From Schaalia hyovaginalis (lineage in GTDB: Bacteria; Actinomycetota; Actinomycetes; Actinomycetales; Actinomycetaceae): 64,000 bases of DNA. A program made the position numbers and the translations under genes. Positions within the stretch are counted from its first letter, which is position 1, and each line of letters begins with the position of its first letter. The stretch is taken from positions 1,860,001 to 1,924,000 of the forward strand of contig NZ_JACHMK010000001.1 in the NCBI RefSeq assembly GCF_014208035.1, written 5' to 3'. Below the pieces are notes generated by a model. It saw only the letters and a program-made list of their open reading frames with translations, searched no databases and was not told the DNA's origin. Positions 33,116-41,446 of the stretch are shown here, in pieces.

Positions 33116-36100
33116 ATGGATGAAGCGGCGGCGAGCGCACGACTCGCCTTGAGGTCCGGGCATCACCTCGTCTGCGTCCGGGGCCCGGACACCGGACTCG
33201 TCCTCCCCCTGCCCTGCGAGATCGGAAGGGAGGGGACGGGGCTGGCGGATCCTCTGCTTTCACGCCATCACGCCCGCGTGAGGATGCGCGGCGCCAGGGC
33301 GCTCCTGACGGATCTGGGGTCGCGCAACGGCACCGCCCTTCGGTGGGGGCCTTTCAAGAGGGGGCTTCCAGCGGGTCGCGAGCGCGCCCTTGCGCCCGGG
33401 AGCCGGATCCTGGCCGGCTCCGACGTCTTCGCGGTGCGCGCCCGCCCCGCGTCACTGAGCCGGCGTGAGGGGCGCGGGCGTCGCCCCTCCGCCCTCTTCC
33501 TCCTCCCCTTCGTCTCACTCGCCCTCCTGGTGGCTCCTCGAATCGCCGGACGCCTCCCCCGGGGGCCGCAGCTCCTCCCGCTCCTGGGCCTCGCCCTCGC
33601 CTCCCTCCTGCTCACCGCTGCCGCCCTCGTGGCCCGACGGCGCCGACGGGAACGCGATCCCGGAGTCCTCGCCCTCCGCCTCGCCATGCTCGCGGCCGCA
33701 TCGGGGCACGGCGGTCGGCTCCCGGAGCACGACTCGCTCCGCATCCCCATCCCCTCGGCGAAGAGCGCGCGCAGGGCGGATGCGGGATCCCCGGACGCGC
33801 CTCGGGCGATCGCCTGCATCGGCCCGGACGGCGCGCGCATGGCCGACGGGATCGCCGCCTCCCTCATCGCACGGCTCGGAGGCGCGGTCCTCGACCTGCC
33901 CGATGGCCGCCGGCTCCTCTTCGGGCACGGGCGGGCCCTCGTCGAGATCATCGACTCGGCGCCCCCTCGTCGGACCCGCGCCGATCCGCGCGCGACTGAG
34001 GCCGATATTCCGCGCTTTCGGATCGGCATCGCCGCCGACATCGCCCAGGCGCCCGAGTGGTGCGAGGCGATCCTCGAGGCGGACGGCTTCGCGCTCACGG
34101 CCCGGTGGTGGGATCAGTTCGGGGCCGAGGATCCTGCGCGGAGCCTGCCGAAGCGCCTCGACCTCGTGCCGCTCCTCGAGGGCGCGAAGCGATCGGGAGA
34201 CGATGCGCGGAGCGGGCTGGCCGCGCCGATCGGCGAAAACGCTCAGGGCGTCGTCCGGATCGACCTCGTCAATGACGGGCCGCACGCCCTCATCGCCGGA
34301 ACGACCGGATCGGGCAAGTCCGAAGCGCTGCTCACCTGGCTCAAAGCCCTGAGCAGCACCTACTCCCCCGCTCAGCTCCGGCTCATCCTCATCGACTACA
34401 AGGGAGGCGCCGCCTTCGCTCCCCTGTCCGCCCTCCCCCACGTCGAAGCCGTGTTCACCGACCTGAGCACGGAAGGCACCGCGCGCGCCATCCGGGGGCT
34501 CCTCGCGCTTGTGCGCGCAAGGGAGCGCGAGTTCGCCGCGCTCGCGGTCCCCGACTACCCCGCGCGCTGCTCGCTGGGCGGGCCCTCGCAGCCCCCGCCG
34601 AGGATCCTCGTGGTCGTCGACGAATTCGCCTCCCTCATCGACGCGCACCCGCGCGCCATCGACGCGATGAACAGGATCTGCGCGCAGGGCCGCTCCCTCG
34701 GCATCCACCTCATCGCCTCCACTCAGCGTCCGGCGGGCGCGATACCGGCTTCGATGAGGCAGAACCTCGATCTGAGGATCGCGCTGCGATGCGTCAGCGA
34801 GTCGGATTCGATCGACCTCATCGGAAGTCCCGATGCCGCCCGGCTCGAACGCGTCCCCGGTCGTGCGATCATCCCGGGAGCCGGCGTCGTTCAATTCGCC
34901 CTCGGCAGCCGCTGGTCCGCGCCCGCCTGGCCCATCGAAGCCATCCCCCTGCCCTGGGCTCCCGAGTTCCCCGCCAGGATCGGCGTGGAGGAGCTCGGCC
35001 TCCTCGCCGCTCGCTCCTGTCAGGCGGGCGCCGCCGCGGGCGCGCCCATCGCCCTCGTCGACGGAATCGAGGACGGCGCGCATCACGCGCTCAGGTGGCG
35101 CGGCGGCCGGGTCGTACTGCGCGCGGATGCGGATGAGGCCGGGCTCGCCGCCCGGGCCGCGCGCTCGATCGGGGCCGTGATCGCCCTGTCGCTCGGGATG
35201 CGCATGCGCTGCCTCGAAGGCGCCTGCGATGCGCCGGCATCGCAGGCGGATCGGGCGGAGGACCTCCTCCTCGAACTCGAGGCGGCCTCCGATGGGCGAG
35301 CGCAGGTCCTCGTCATCCCCGATCTCGTCGAGATCCGCCGCCTGCTCGTTGCGGTGTACGGACCCCTGCGCGCCGACGAACTCGCGCTTGAGGGGATCCG
35401 GGCGGCGGAGGCCTCCGGCTGCGTCACCGTGGCGGCGTGGGCGGGCGGGCGTTCGAGCGGGGAGTCCCCGGGGGTGGGCAATGCGCTCGTGTCCTCTGCG
35501 AAAACCGTACTGAGCAGGTCGTCCGATCCTTTCGAGACGCTCGCGGGCGCGGGCCCCTCGTCGGCGGCGCCCCTCTCGAACGCCTCGGGCGCCGCCGAGG
35601 GGCGCGGCCGCCGGCCCGCCTCGGAGAGTCACTGGTGGATCCGCGATCCCGTCGGCGATCCGCGCCTGGTATGCCTGCCCCTCGTCGATCATCGCAGGGC
35701 CGAGGCGCCCCGCGAAGCGGTCAGGCCCTGGGCTGAGGCGAGGGCCTCGGCCGGGGCCTTCGAGGAGCCCGTCATCCTCGCGGGCCCTTCGTGGACGCGC
35801 CTGGATCCTCCGGAGAGCGGATCGTGGTTGATCCTCGGCGATCGCGAGAATCTTGCGGAACGGGCGCTGGAGGGGATCGCCCGGGGGCGGGGGCTGCCTG
35901 CGCCGAGGATCCGCTCGCTCCCATCGGCGTCCTGGAGTCAGGCGGTGTCGGACGAGGATTTAGCGCTCCTGGTCCTCAATCCGAGCGGTGATGCGATCCG
36001 CGCCTTCGCCCACGGCCCGCTCCCCCTGCCGCCTGCGCTTCAGCATCGGTGCGAGGACCGGCGACGGGGCTTCGGGCGCATCCGGGGGCGCTGGTTCCGG

Positions 36101-36133
36101 ATCGGGATCGTCGCAGCGGAATCGACGGAGTGA
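33116..36133 (+). CDS. FHA-domain FtsK/SpoIIIE ATPase, EssC/EccC-like
   Basis: 1005 residues. N-terminal FHA domain (~15-105: GREGTGLADPLLSRHHARV, DLGSRNGT), two adjacent membrane helices (~120-180), a linker, then an FtsK/SpoIIIE ATPase domain (~370-620). That domain has Walker A GTTGSGKSEALL, LILIDYKGGAAF, Walker B RILVVVDEFASLI and STQRPAGAI. The remaining ~380 residues look like a degenerate second ATPase module (SWLILGDREN without a full P-loop). FHA-TM-TM-FtsK is the order of EssC, the motor of firmicute type VII secretion, which has two FHA domains. No WXG100 substrate or other secretion gene is in the window. ATG at 33116 follows GGGGATG weakly. Confidence 0.85.
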   Translation: MDEAAASARLALRSGHHLVCVRGPDTGLVLPLPCEIGREGTGLADPLLSRHHARVRMRGARALLTDLGSRNGTALRWGPFKRGLPAGRERALAPGSRILAGSDVFAVRARPASLSRREGRGRRPSALFLLPFVSLALLVAPRIAGRLPRGPQLLPLLGLALASLLLTAAALVARRRRRERDPGVLALRLAMLAAASGHGGRLPEHDSLRIPIPSAKSARRADAGSPDAPRAIACIGPDGARMADGIAASLIARLGGAVLDLPDGRRLLFGHGRALVEIIDSAPPRRTRADPRATEADIPRFRIGIAADIAQAPEWCEAILEADGFALTARWWDQFGAEDPARSLPKRLDLVPLLEGAKRSGDDARSGLAAPIGENAQGVVRIDLVNDGPHALIAGTTGSGKSEALLTWLKALSSTYSPAQLRLILIDYKGGAAFAPLSALPHVEAVFTDLSTEGTARAIRGLLALVRAREREFAALAVPDYPARCSLGGPSQPPPRILVVVDEFASLIDAHPRAIDAMNRICAQGRSLGIHLIASTQRPAGAIPASMRQNLDLRIALRCVSESDSIDLIGSPDAARLERVPGRAIIPGAGVVQFALGSRWSAPAWPIEAIPLPWAPEFPARIGVEELGLLAARSCQAGAAAGAPIALVDGIEDGAHHALRWRGGRVVLRADADEAGLAARAARSIGAVIALSLGMRMRCLEGACDAPASQADRAEDLLLELEAASDGRAQVLVIPDLVEIRRLLVAVYGPLRADELALEGIRAAEASGCVTVAAWAGGRSSGESPGVGNALVSSAKTVLSRSSDPFETLAGAGPSSAAPLSNASGAAEGRGRRPASESHWWIRDPVGDPRLVCLPLVDHRRAEAPREAVRPWAEARASAGAFEEPVILAGPSWTRLDPPESGSWLILGDRENLAERALEGIARGRGLPAPRIRSLPSASWSQAVSDEDLALLVLNPSGDAIRAFAHGPLPLPPALQHRCEDRRRGFGRIRGRWFRIGIVAAESTE

Positions 36134-36160
36134 CGACTCCCACAGACAACTTCGCGACTA

Positions 36161-36176
36161 TGTGACACTAATCACT
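36161..36176. promoter_or_regulatory. CRP/GlxR-type binding site upstream of whiB1
   Basis: TGTGACACTAATCACT matches the CRP consensus TGTGA-N6-TCACA at 9 of 10 half-site positions. It abuts a TTGAAC (-35-like, 36176-36181) 17 nt before GAAACT (36199-36204), which puts the site centre near -42. In Mycobacterium tuberculosis whiB1 is known to be controlled by the cAMP receptor protein. Confidence 0.6.
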
Positions 36177-36289
36177 TGAACCGAAGGGAAGATTAACGGA
36201 AACTAAACGGCAGTGTCCGGGTGCCGAAGACGATCACGGCGTCGCGGGCTTTTGTGTTTCGACAGCGCTCACTCAAGGAGATGCGAACG

Positions 36290-36538
36290 ATGGACTGGCG
36301 TAGCAAGGCCGCCTGCCTCAGTGTTGACCCCGAACTCTTCTTCCCGATCGGCAACACCGGGCCCGCCATCGCCCAGGCGAGTGAGGCGAAGGCCGTCTGC
36401 CACACCTGCTCCGTCGAGGCCGTGTGCCTCCAGTGGGCCATCGACAACAACCAGGACTCCGGCGTCTGGGGCGGCATGAGCGAAGAGGAGCGCCGTTCCC
36501 TCAAGCGCCGCGCCGCACGCGCCCGCCGCGCTTCCTGA
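36290..36538 (+). CDS. whiB1: WhiB1-type iron-sulfur transcription factor
   Basis: 82 residues. WhiB1 carries an NO-sensitive [4Fe-4S] cluster, binds the primary sigma factor region 4 and is essential in mycobacteria. All four cluster cysteines are present (KAACLS, CHTC, AVCLQW), with the GVWGG turn and basic tail RRSLKRRAARARR. DPELFFPIGNTGPA is diagnostic of the WhiB1 subgroup. ATG at 36290 is preferred (AAGGAG 9 nt upstream); another ATG three codons earlier touches the same AAGGAG. A CRP-type site precedes it and a strong terminator follows. Confidence 0.95.
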   Translation: MDWRSKAACLSVDPELFFPIGNTGPAIAQASEAKAVCHTCSVEAVCLQWAIDNNQDSGVWGGMSEEERRSLKRRAARARRAS

Positions 36539-36600
36539 CCCCTTTTCACGGGCCGGGTTCCGCGGGCGCTCCGCCCGCGACCCGGAACCTCCTTCACGAC

Positions 36601-36635
36601 GGGGGCGGGGCTGACCATCGGTCAGCCCCGCCCCC
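36601..36635. terminator. Terminator between whiB1 and pdtaS
   Basis: 16-bp perfect stem GGGGGCGGGGCTGACC / GGTCAGCCCCGCCCCC with a 3-base loop followed by GTTTC; it can end both convergent genes. Confidence 0.8.
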
Positions 36636-36654
36636 GTTTCTCGCGCATCGGACC

Positions 36655-38115
36655 CTAAACGGCCTCGACCCTCATCTTCAGCGTGACGACGGTCCCGCCC
36701 TCGTCCCGGGGCGACCAATCGATCGAGCCGTTGAGCTCCCCGCGCACCATCTGATGGACGATCTGCGTGCCCAGGCCCGACATCGGCGTGCCCGGTTCGA
36801 TTCCCACGCCGTCGTCGGCGACGGTGATCACCATGGACTCGCCGTCCCTGTTCGCGCCCACGACGATGCGGCCGTCGCGCCCCGCGAGGCCGTGCTCGAC
36901 CGAGTTCGCGACCAGTTCGTTGAGCACCGTCGCCAGGGCCTGGGCCTGATCGGCCGGGATCGTGCCGAAAGACCCCCTCGTCACGACATCGACGGCGTGC
37001 TCGGTCTGGGCGACCGCGCCCGCCATCCTCAGGATCGAACGCGCGACCTCATCGAAGTCGACGGCCTCATCCACGTTCTGCGACAGCGCCGCATGAACGG
37101 TCGCGATGGCCTGAACACGCCGCTCCGCCTCGGCCAGGGCGTCCTTGACGCCCTGCTGGTCCGAACGCCGCGCCTGCAGGCGCAGCAGCGCCGAGACCGT
37201 CTGGAGGTTGTTCTTCACGCGGTGGTGGATCTCGCGGATCGTCGCGTCCTTCGTCATGAGCTCCTGCTCACGGCGGCGCACCTCCGACACGTCGCGCGTG
37301 AGGATGATCGCGCCCAGTCGCTTGCGCCCCTCGATGAGAGGCAGGGCCCGCATCGTGATCGTCGACGAGTGAGCGGTGATCTCGGCCCGCCACGAGGCGC
37401 GCCCCATGACGACGACGGGCATGGATTCCTCGATCATCGTCTCGTCGCCGATGACGTTGGTGATCTCCTGGGCGAGCACCCTGCCGCGCACCGAGGTGCG
37501 AATGCCGAGGCGCCGCAGGCACGACATCGCGTTCGGCGTCGTCTGGAGGACGGCGCCTTCAGGATCGATCATGAGGACGCCGTCGAGGACGCGGGGCACG
37601 CCGTGCGCGGTGACCGTCGGCGTCGTCTCGTAGGGGTACTCCCCGCGGGCGATCATCTGGCAGAGGATGTCGGCCGCGGCGACCGTCCAGCCCTCGAATC
37701 CGAGGGACAGGCGCGGCGAGGACAGGTTCGATTCACGGGTGACGACGGCGATGATGCGCCCGTCGTGCAGGACGGGAACGCAGGACTCCATCATCGAGTA
37801 GGTGCCCGCCCAGTGGGCCGAGGGCGACTTGACGACCTGCCCCGTGGCGATCGCGCGACGCAACTCGACCTCGCGCGCGACGGGCAGCTGCAAGCCGATG
37901 ATGTCGTCGACGTGGACCGTCGTGGAGGTCGCGGGCCGGCAGTGCGCCGCAGCGATGAAGCGATCGTCGTCGGTGGAGAGCCACAGGACCAGATCGGCCG
38001 CCGCCAGATCGGCGAGCACCTGCCAATCAGCCAGCAGAAGGTGCAGCCACTCGATGTCCTTCTCGGACAGGGCGTTCCTCGACGCCTCCTCCGCCAATTG
38101 CGTCAGGCTTCTCAT
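36655..38115 (-). CDS. pdtaS: Sensor histidine kinase, PdtaS-like
   Basis: 486 residues, soluble. An N-terminal GAF-like domain (~5-150), a PAS domain (~165-275), then HisKA_2/DHp with the phosphoacceptor in IREIHHRVKNNLQTVSALLR (~300). The HATPase_c domain has the N box VLNELVANSVEHGLAG, DDGVGI and GLGTQIVHQMV. In mycobacteria PdtaS phosphorylates the ANTAR antiterminator PdtaR and responds to metals and NO. No PdtaR is in the window, as expected for this usually unlinked pair. ATG at 38115 lies 7 nt after TAGAGT (leaderless layout). Confidence 0.92.
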   Translation of the reverse strand: MRSLTQLAEEASRNALSEKDIEWLHLLLADWQVLADLAAADLVLWLSTDDDRFIAAAHCRPATSTTVHVDDIIGLQLPVAREVELRRAIATGQVVKSPSAHWAGTYSMMESCVPVLHDGRIIAVVTRESNLSSPRLSLGFEGWTVAAADILCQMIARGEYPYETTPTVTAHGVPRVLDGVLMIDPEGAVLQTTPNAMSCLRRLGIRTSVRGRVLAQEITNVIGDETMIEESMPVVVMGRASWRAEITAHSSTITMRALPLIEGRKRLGAIILTRDVSEVRRREQELMTKDATIREIHHRVKNNLQTVSALLRLQARRSDQQGVKDALAEAERRVQAIATVHAALSQNVDEAVDFDEVARSILRMAGAVAQTEHAVDVVTRGSFGTIPADQAQALATVLNELVANSVEHGLAGRDGRIVVGANRDGESMVITVADDGVGIEPGTPMSGLGTQIVHQMVRGELNGSIDWSPRDEGGTVVTLKMRVEAV

Positions 38116-38197
38116 AGGATCAACTCTAGTGCGATGCGCGGGCTCGAAGCGTCCCGCCCGTCGCCCCGCGGATCGTTCCCCGAAGGAAGGAAGGCCC

Positions 38198-38677
38198 ATG
38201 AAGTTCTCCGAGTCCTTGAGATATCCGATGCCGCCGGAGGATGTCGAGCGGATGAGCCTTGATCCCGAGTTCGTCCGTTCGCGCTTCGCCGCGGCGGGCC
38301 TCGACCCGGAGATCCTCGTCGAGGGGCGCTCGGTTCACGCGAGCGCGAAGCTCGATCCGGCGGCCCTTCCCCCGGCGGCGCGGGCCTTCGTTCCGGCCGA
38401 TGCGCGCGTCCGTTTCCGGGAGGAGTGGAGCGACGAGGGCGGGGCGCGCAGGGCGCGCAGCGTGCTCGAGGTGACGGGCGCGCCGGTGAGGCTCGAGGCG
38501 CTCTCGGTCATCGAGGCTCAAGACGCCCTCAGTTCGCGCAGCCTCGAGGGGGAGCTGTCGGTGAGGATCCCCTTCTTCGGCGGGCGCGTGGAGAAGGAGG
38601 CCCTGTCGAGGGTGTCGCTCGTGCTCGACGCCGAGGGCGATCTGGCCCGGGCGTGGCTGGCCGCCCGTGGCGCCTGA
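38198..38677 (+). CDS. DUF2505 family protein
   Basis: 159 residues. Starts with MKFSESLRYPMPPEDVERM and matches the actinobacterial DUF2505 pattern (a START/SRPBCC-like fold with a C-terminal GRVEKEALSRVSLVL ... DLARAWLA region). Function unknown; proposed small-molecule or lipid binding in this fold class. ATG at 38198 has AAGGAAGGAAGGCCC upstream. Divergent from pdtaS, and 25 nt before the OsmC gene, though that gene has its own -10-like box. Confidence 0.8.
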   Translation: MKFSESLRYPMPPEDVERMSLDPEFVRSRFAAAGLDPEILVEGRSVHASAKLDPAALPPAARAFVPADARVRFREEWSDEGGARRARSVLEVTGAPVRLEALSVIEAQDALSSRSLEGELSVRIPFFGGRVEKEALSRVSLVLDAEGDLARAWLAARGA

Positions 38678-38702
38678 GGCGCTTTGGCGGGAGAATCGCA
38701 CT

Positions 38703-39161
38703 ATGACTGACACGAATCCTGTGAACGCACCCGCTCCGGCGCCGAATCCCGCCCTCTTCCTCGAGCGCCAGGGGGTTCGCCAGTACGTGGCGAGGAATCC
38801 CCGCGGCGCCGAGGTCCTCGTCGGCGACGGGCCGGGCCGTTTCTCCCCGGGCGAACTGCTCAAGATCGCCCTGGCGGGCTGCAACGCGATGTCGAGCGAC
38901 AAGCGCCTGGCCGATCGTCTGGGCGAGGATTTCGCCCAGCTCATCGGCGTCGCGGGCGAGTACGTCGAAGGAGAGGACCGCTACGCCTCCTTCGACGTGG
39001 AGCTGATCCAGGACCTGTCCCCCGTGGACGCGCAGGAGCGCGCTGCGATGATCCGTCGTGCCGAGGGCGCGATCGACCGCAATTGCACGATCGGGCACAC
39101 GCTCGTCGCTGGCGCGACCTATCGGAAGATGTTCACGGATGAGCCCGTCGAGGAAGCCTGA
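38703..39161 (+). CDS. OsmC/Ohr-family protein
   Basis: 152 residues. OsmC proteins reduce organic hydroperoxides with paired cysteines. Family motifs are visible: FSPGELLKIALAGCNAMSSD (peroxidatic Cys) and AEGAIDRNCTIGHTL (second Cys). The fold-typical YASFDVELIQDL strand lies between them. A GAGAAT box lies 6 nt before the ATG. The next gene starts 22 nt before its stop. Confidence 0.85.
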   Translation: MTDTNPVNAPAPAPNPALFLERQGVRQYVARNPRGAEVLVGDGPGRFSPGELLKIALAGCNAMSSDKRLADRLGEDFAQLIGVAGEYVEGEDRYASFDVELIQDLSPVDAQERAAMIRRAEGAIDRNCTIGHTLVAGATYRKMFTDEPVEEA

Positions 39162-39924
39162 GGCCTCGCTCCTGCGGATCCCGGCGCGCGCCTGGGCCGC
39201 GGCCCTCGAGGTCGAGCGCGCTTCGACCAGGGCGTCCGCCGAGCGGCTCCGCGCGGCTTTCCCCGATGCGACTCCGGCGCGCCTGGTCGAGATCGCGAAT
39301 GCGCGTTTCATCCGACGGGCGTCCGGCGAGTCGGCGACGGTCGGCGCGGTCGCCGCTTGGCCGGGCATGGGCACTGCCCTGAGCGCGGGCGCTTCGGGGG
39401 TCCAGTTCCTCGCCTTCATCGCCGAGGCCGCCCACCACTGCCTGACGGTCGCGCATCTGTACGGCCTGGATCTGAAGGATCCCGCGAAGCGGACCGGCCT
39501 GGTCCTGGCGGCCCTCACCGGGTCCTTAGGGGCGCAGGAGATCTCCATGAGGACGGGGGTGCAGGCCCTGGCGTGGTTCTCCTCTTCCTTCGTGGACGTG
39601 AGGACGATCTCCGCCCAGAAGGTCAATGAGATTCTTCTCAAGCGCTTCAAGCGGACGGCCCAGTCGAAGTTCGCCGCATCGACGATCGGGCGCCTGGCCC
39701 CCTTCGGGATCGGCGCGTTCATCGGCTGGAAGGCGGGGTCCTCCCTCGCCCGCTCGACGGTCGACGGGCTCATGCTCGCCCTCGGCCCCGCACCCGCGTC
39801 CTTCGCGCCCGAGCGCGTCGTCGACGTCCTGCCTCTGGGCGATCCCGAGGACTCCCGGATCTTCGAGGCCTACGCCCTCGACGCCGCGGCGGCCGACGAG
39901 CCGGATTCTTCCGGACGGGGATAA
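39139..39924 (+). CDS. EcsC-like membrane-associated protein, unknown function
   Basis: 261 residues. The central part is hydrophobic and Gly/Ala-rich: [41 protein letters not shown], and [20 protein letters not shown] near the C-terminus. Size and the [12 protein letters not shown] segment fit EcsC-family proteins, whose role is unclear. It starts inside the OsmC gene (23-nt overlap) and ends 40 nt before thyA, so these genes probably form one operon. Confidence 0.65.
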   Translation: MSPSRKPEASLLRIPARAWAAALEVERASTRASAERLRAAFPDATPARLVEIANARFIRRASGESATVGAVAAWPGMGTALSAGASGVQFLAFIAEAAHHCLTVAHLYGLDLKDPAKRTGLVLAALTGSLGAQEISMRTGVQALAWFSSSFVDVRTISAQKVNEILLKRFKRTAQSKFAASTIGRLAPFGIGAFIGWKAGSSLARSTVDGLMLALGPAPASFAPERVVDVLPLGDPEDSRIFEAYALDAAAADEPDSSGRG

Positions 39925-39964
39925 TGGAAGCGAAGCTGGAAAGACGATAGAGGAGGCCTTCCCC

Positions 39965-40768
39965 GTGACCGAAGTGGACCGGCAGTACGAGGATCTGCTC
40001 GCGCGGATCATGTCCGAAGGCGTATTCAAGGGCGACCGCACCGGCACGGGCACGCGCTCGCTCTTCGGCGCGCAGCTGCGCTACGACCTGTCGAGGGGAT
40101 TCCCCCTCATCACGACGAAGCGCGTCCACCTCAAGTCCGTCATCGGCGAGCTCCTGTGGTTCCTGCGCGGCGACTCCAACGTCCGTTGGCTCCAGGACAA
40201 CGGCATCCGCATCTGGAACGAGTGGGCGGACGAGGACGGGGAGCTCGGACCGGTGTACGGGGTGCAGTGGCGCCGCTGGCCGACCGCCTCGGGCGAGGAG
40301 ATCGATCAGATCGCGAAGGTCGTCGAGACCTTGAAGTCGGACCCGGATTCGCGGCGAATGGTGGTCTCGGCCTGGAACGTCGGGGCCTTGCCGGACATGA
40401 CTTTGGAGCCCTGCCACGCCTTCTTCCAGCTCTACGTCGCCAACGGCCGCCTCTCCCTCCAGCTCTACCAGCGCAGCGCCGACATGTTCCTCGGCGTTCC
40501 TTTCAACATCGCCTCGTATTCGCTGCTCACGCACATGTTCGCTCAGCAGGCGGGCCTCGAGGTCGGGGATTTCATCTGGACGGGCGGCGATTGCCACATC
40601 TACTCCAACCACGTCGACCAGGTGACCGAGCAGCTCTCGCGCGAGCCCTACCCCTTCCCGAGGCTCGACCTGAGGAGGGCGGGCTCGATCTTCGACTACG
40701 GCTTCGATGACGTCGTCATGGACGGCTACCGGCATCATCCGACGATCAAGGCGCCGGTGGCCGTATGA
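39965..40768 (+). CDS. thyA: Thymidylate synthase
   Basis: 267 residues, standard length. Methylates dUMP to dTMP with methylene-tetrahydrofolate. Motifs: [41 protein letters not shown], the catalytic Cys in [32 protein letters not shown], and [16 protein letters not shown] at 39965 is chosen because GAGGAGG lies 8 nt upstream; the longer open frame before it is a shadow of the EcsC-like gene. Dihydrofolate reductase overlaps its end, coupling the two steps that use and regenerate folate. Confidence 0.97.
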   Translation: MTEVDRQYEDLLARIMSEGVFKGDRTGTGTRSLFGAQLRYDLSRGFPLITTKRVHLKSVIGELLWFLRGDSNVRWLQDNGIRIWNEWADEDGELGPVYGVQWRRWPTASGEEIDQIAKVVETLKSDPDSRRMVVSAWNVGALPDMTLEPCHAFFQLYVANGRLSLQLYQRSADMFLGVPFNIASYSLLTHMFAQQAGLEVGDFIWTGGDCHIYSNHVDQVTEQLSREPYPFPRLDLRRAGSIFDYGFDDVVMDGYRHHPTIKAPVAV

Positions 40769-41295
40769 CGCGGATCGCTTCGATCTGGGCGCAGGACCGG
40801 CGCGGCGTCCTCGGGACGGGCACGGGGATGCTCTGGCGCGTTCCCGCTGATTTCGCGCACTTCAAGCGCTCCACCATGTGCTGTCCCCTCATCATGGGGC
40901 GCCGCTCCTGGGAGGCTCTGGGCGGTGCGCTGCCCGGGCGCACGAACATCGTCCTGACGCGTTCGCCGGGCTACGAGGCCGAGGGCGCGGCCGTCGTGCC
41001 GACGATGGACGAGGCCTTGGCACTGGCGCGTCGCATCGCCGCTTCGACCGCTGCGCCCACGATCTGGATCGCGGGCGGCGCGCAGGTCTACGCGGACACG
41101 ATGGACCTGGTGGATGAGCTGGTCGTCACGGATCTCGATCTTGATGTCGCAGCGCTTCATCCGGGCGAGATAGTGGTTCGGGCCCCCGAGATCCCGGCCG
41201 GGACCTGGGCCGTCGACGCCTCCCGCTCGGATGCCGAGTGGGCGCCGAAGTCGGGTGATGCCCGATGGCGCGTCACCACCTACGTTCGGCGCTGA
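40765..41295 (+). CDS. folA: Dihydrofolate reductase
   Basis: 176 residues. Reduces dihydrofolate made by ThyA. Motifs: [13 protein letters not shown] (N-terminal strand), [16 protein letters not shown], the NADPH-binding [20 protein letters not shown] plus VLTR, and [14 protein letters not shown]. The ATG overlaps the thyA stop by 4 nt (ATGA), the common thyA-folA arrangement. Confidence 0.95.
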   Translation: MTRIASIWAQDRRGVLGTGTGMLWRVPADFAHFKRSTMCCPLIMGRRSWEALGGALPGRTNIVLTRSPGYEAEGAAVVPTMDEALALARRIAASTAAPTIWIAGGAQVYADTMDLVDELVVTDLDLDVAALHPGEIVVRAPEIPAGTWAVDASRSDAEWAPKSGDARWRVTTYVRR

Positions 41296-41370
41296 AGGCG
41301 CGGCACCGCGCCCGCTCTTTTCGCCCTTCTGATGCGGACGTCTGCCCTTCCTTCTGATGAGGCGGAGTTG

Positions 41371-41404
41371 CGGGGCGGGGAGGGCTCGCATCCTCCCCGC
41401 CCCG
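41371..41404. terminator. Terminator between folA and the FG-GAP gene
   Basis: 13-bp perfect stem CGGGGCGGGGAGG / CCTCCCCGCCCCG. A second hairpin, TCCGCCCCG / CGGGGCGGA, follows at 41410-41441. Confidence 0.7.
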
Positions 41405-41446
41405 GCTCGTCCGCCCCGTGAAAGGAAACAAGCGGGGCGGAGTCCT

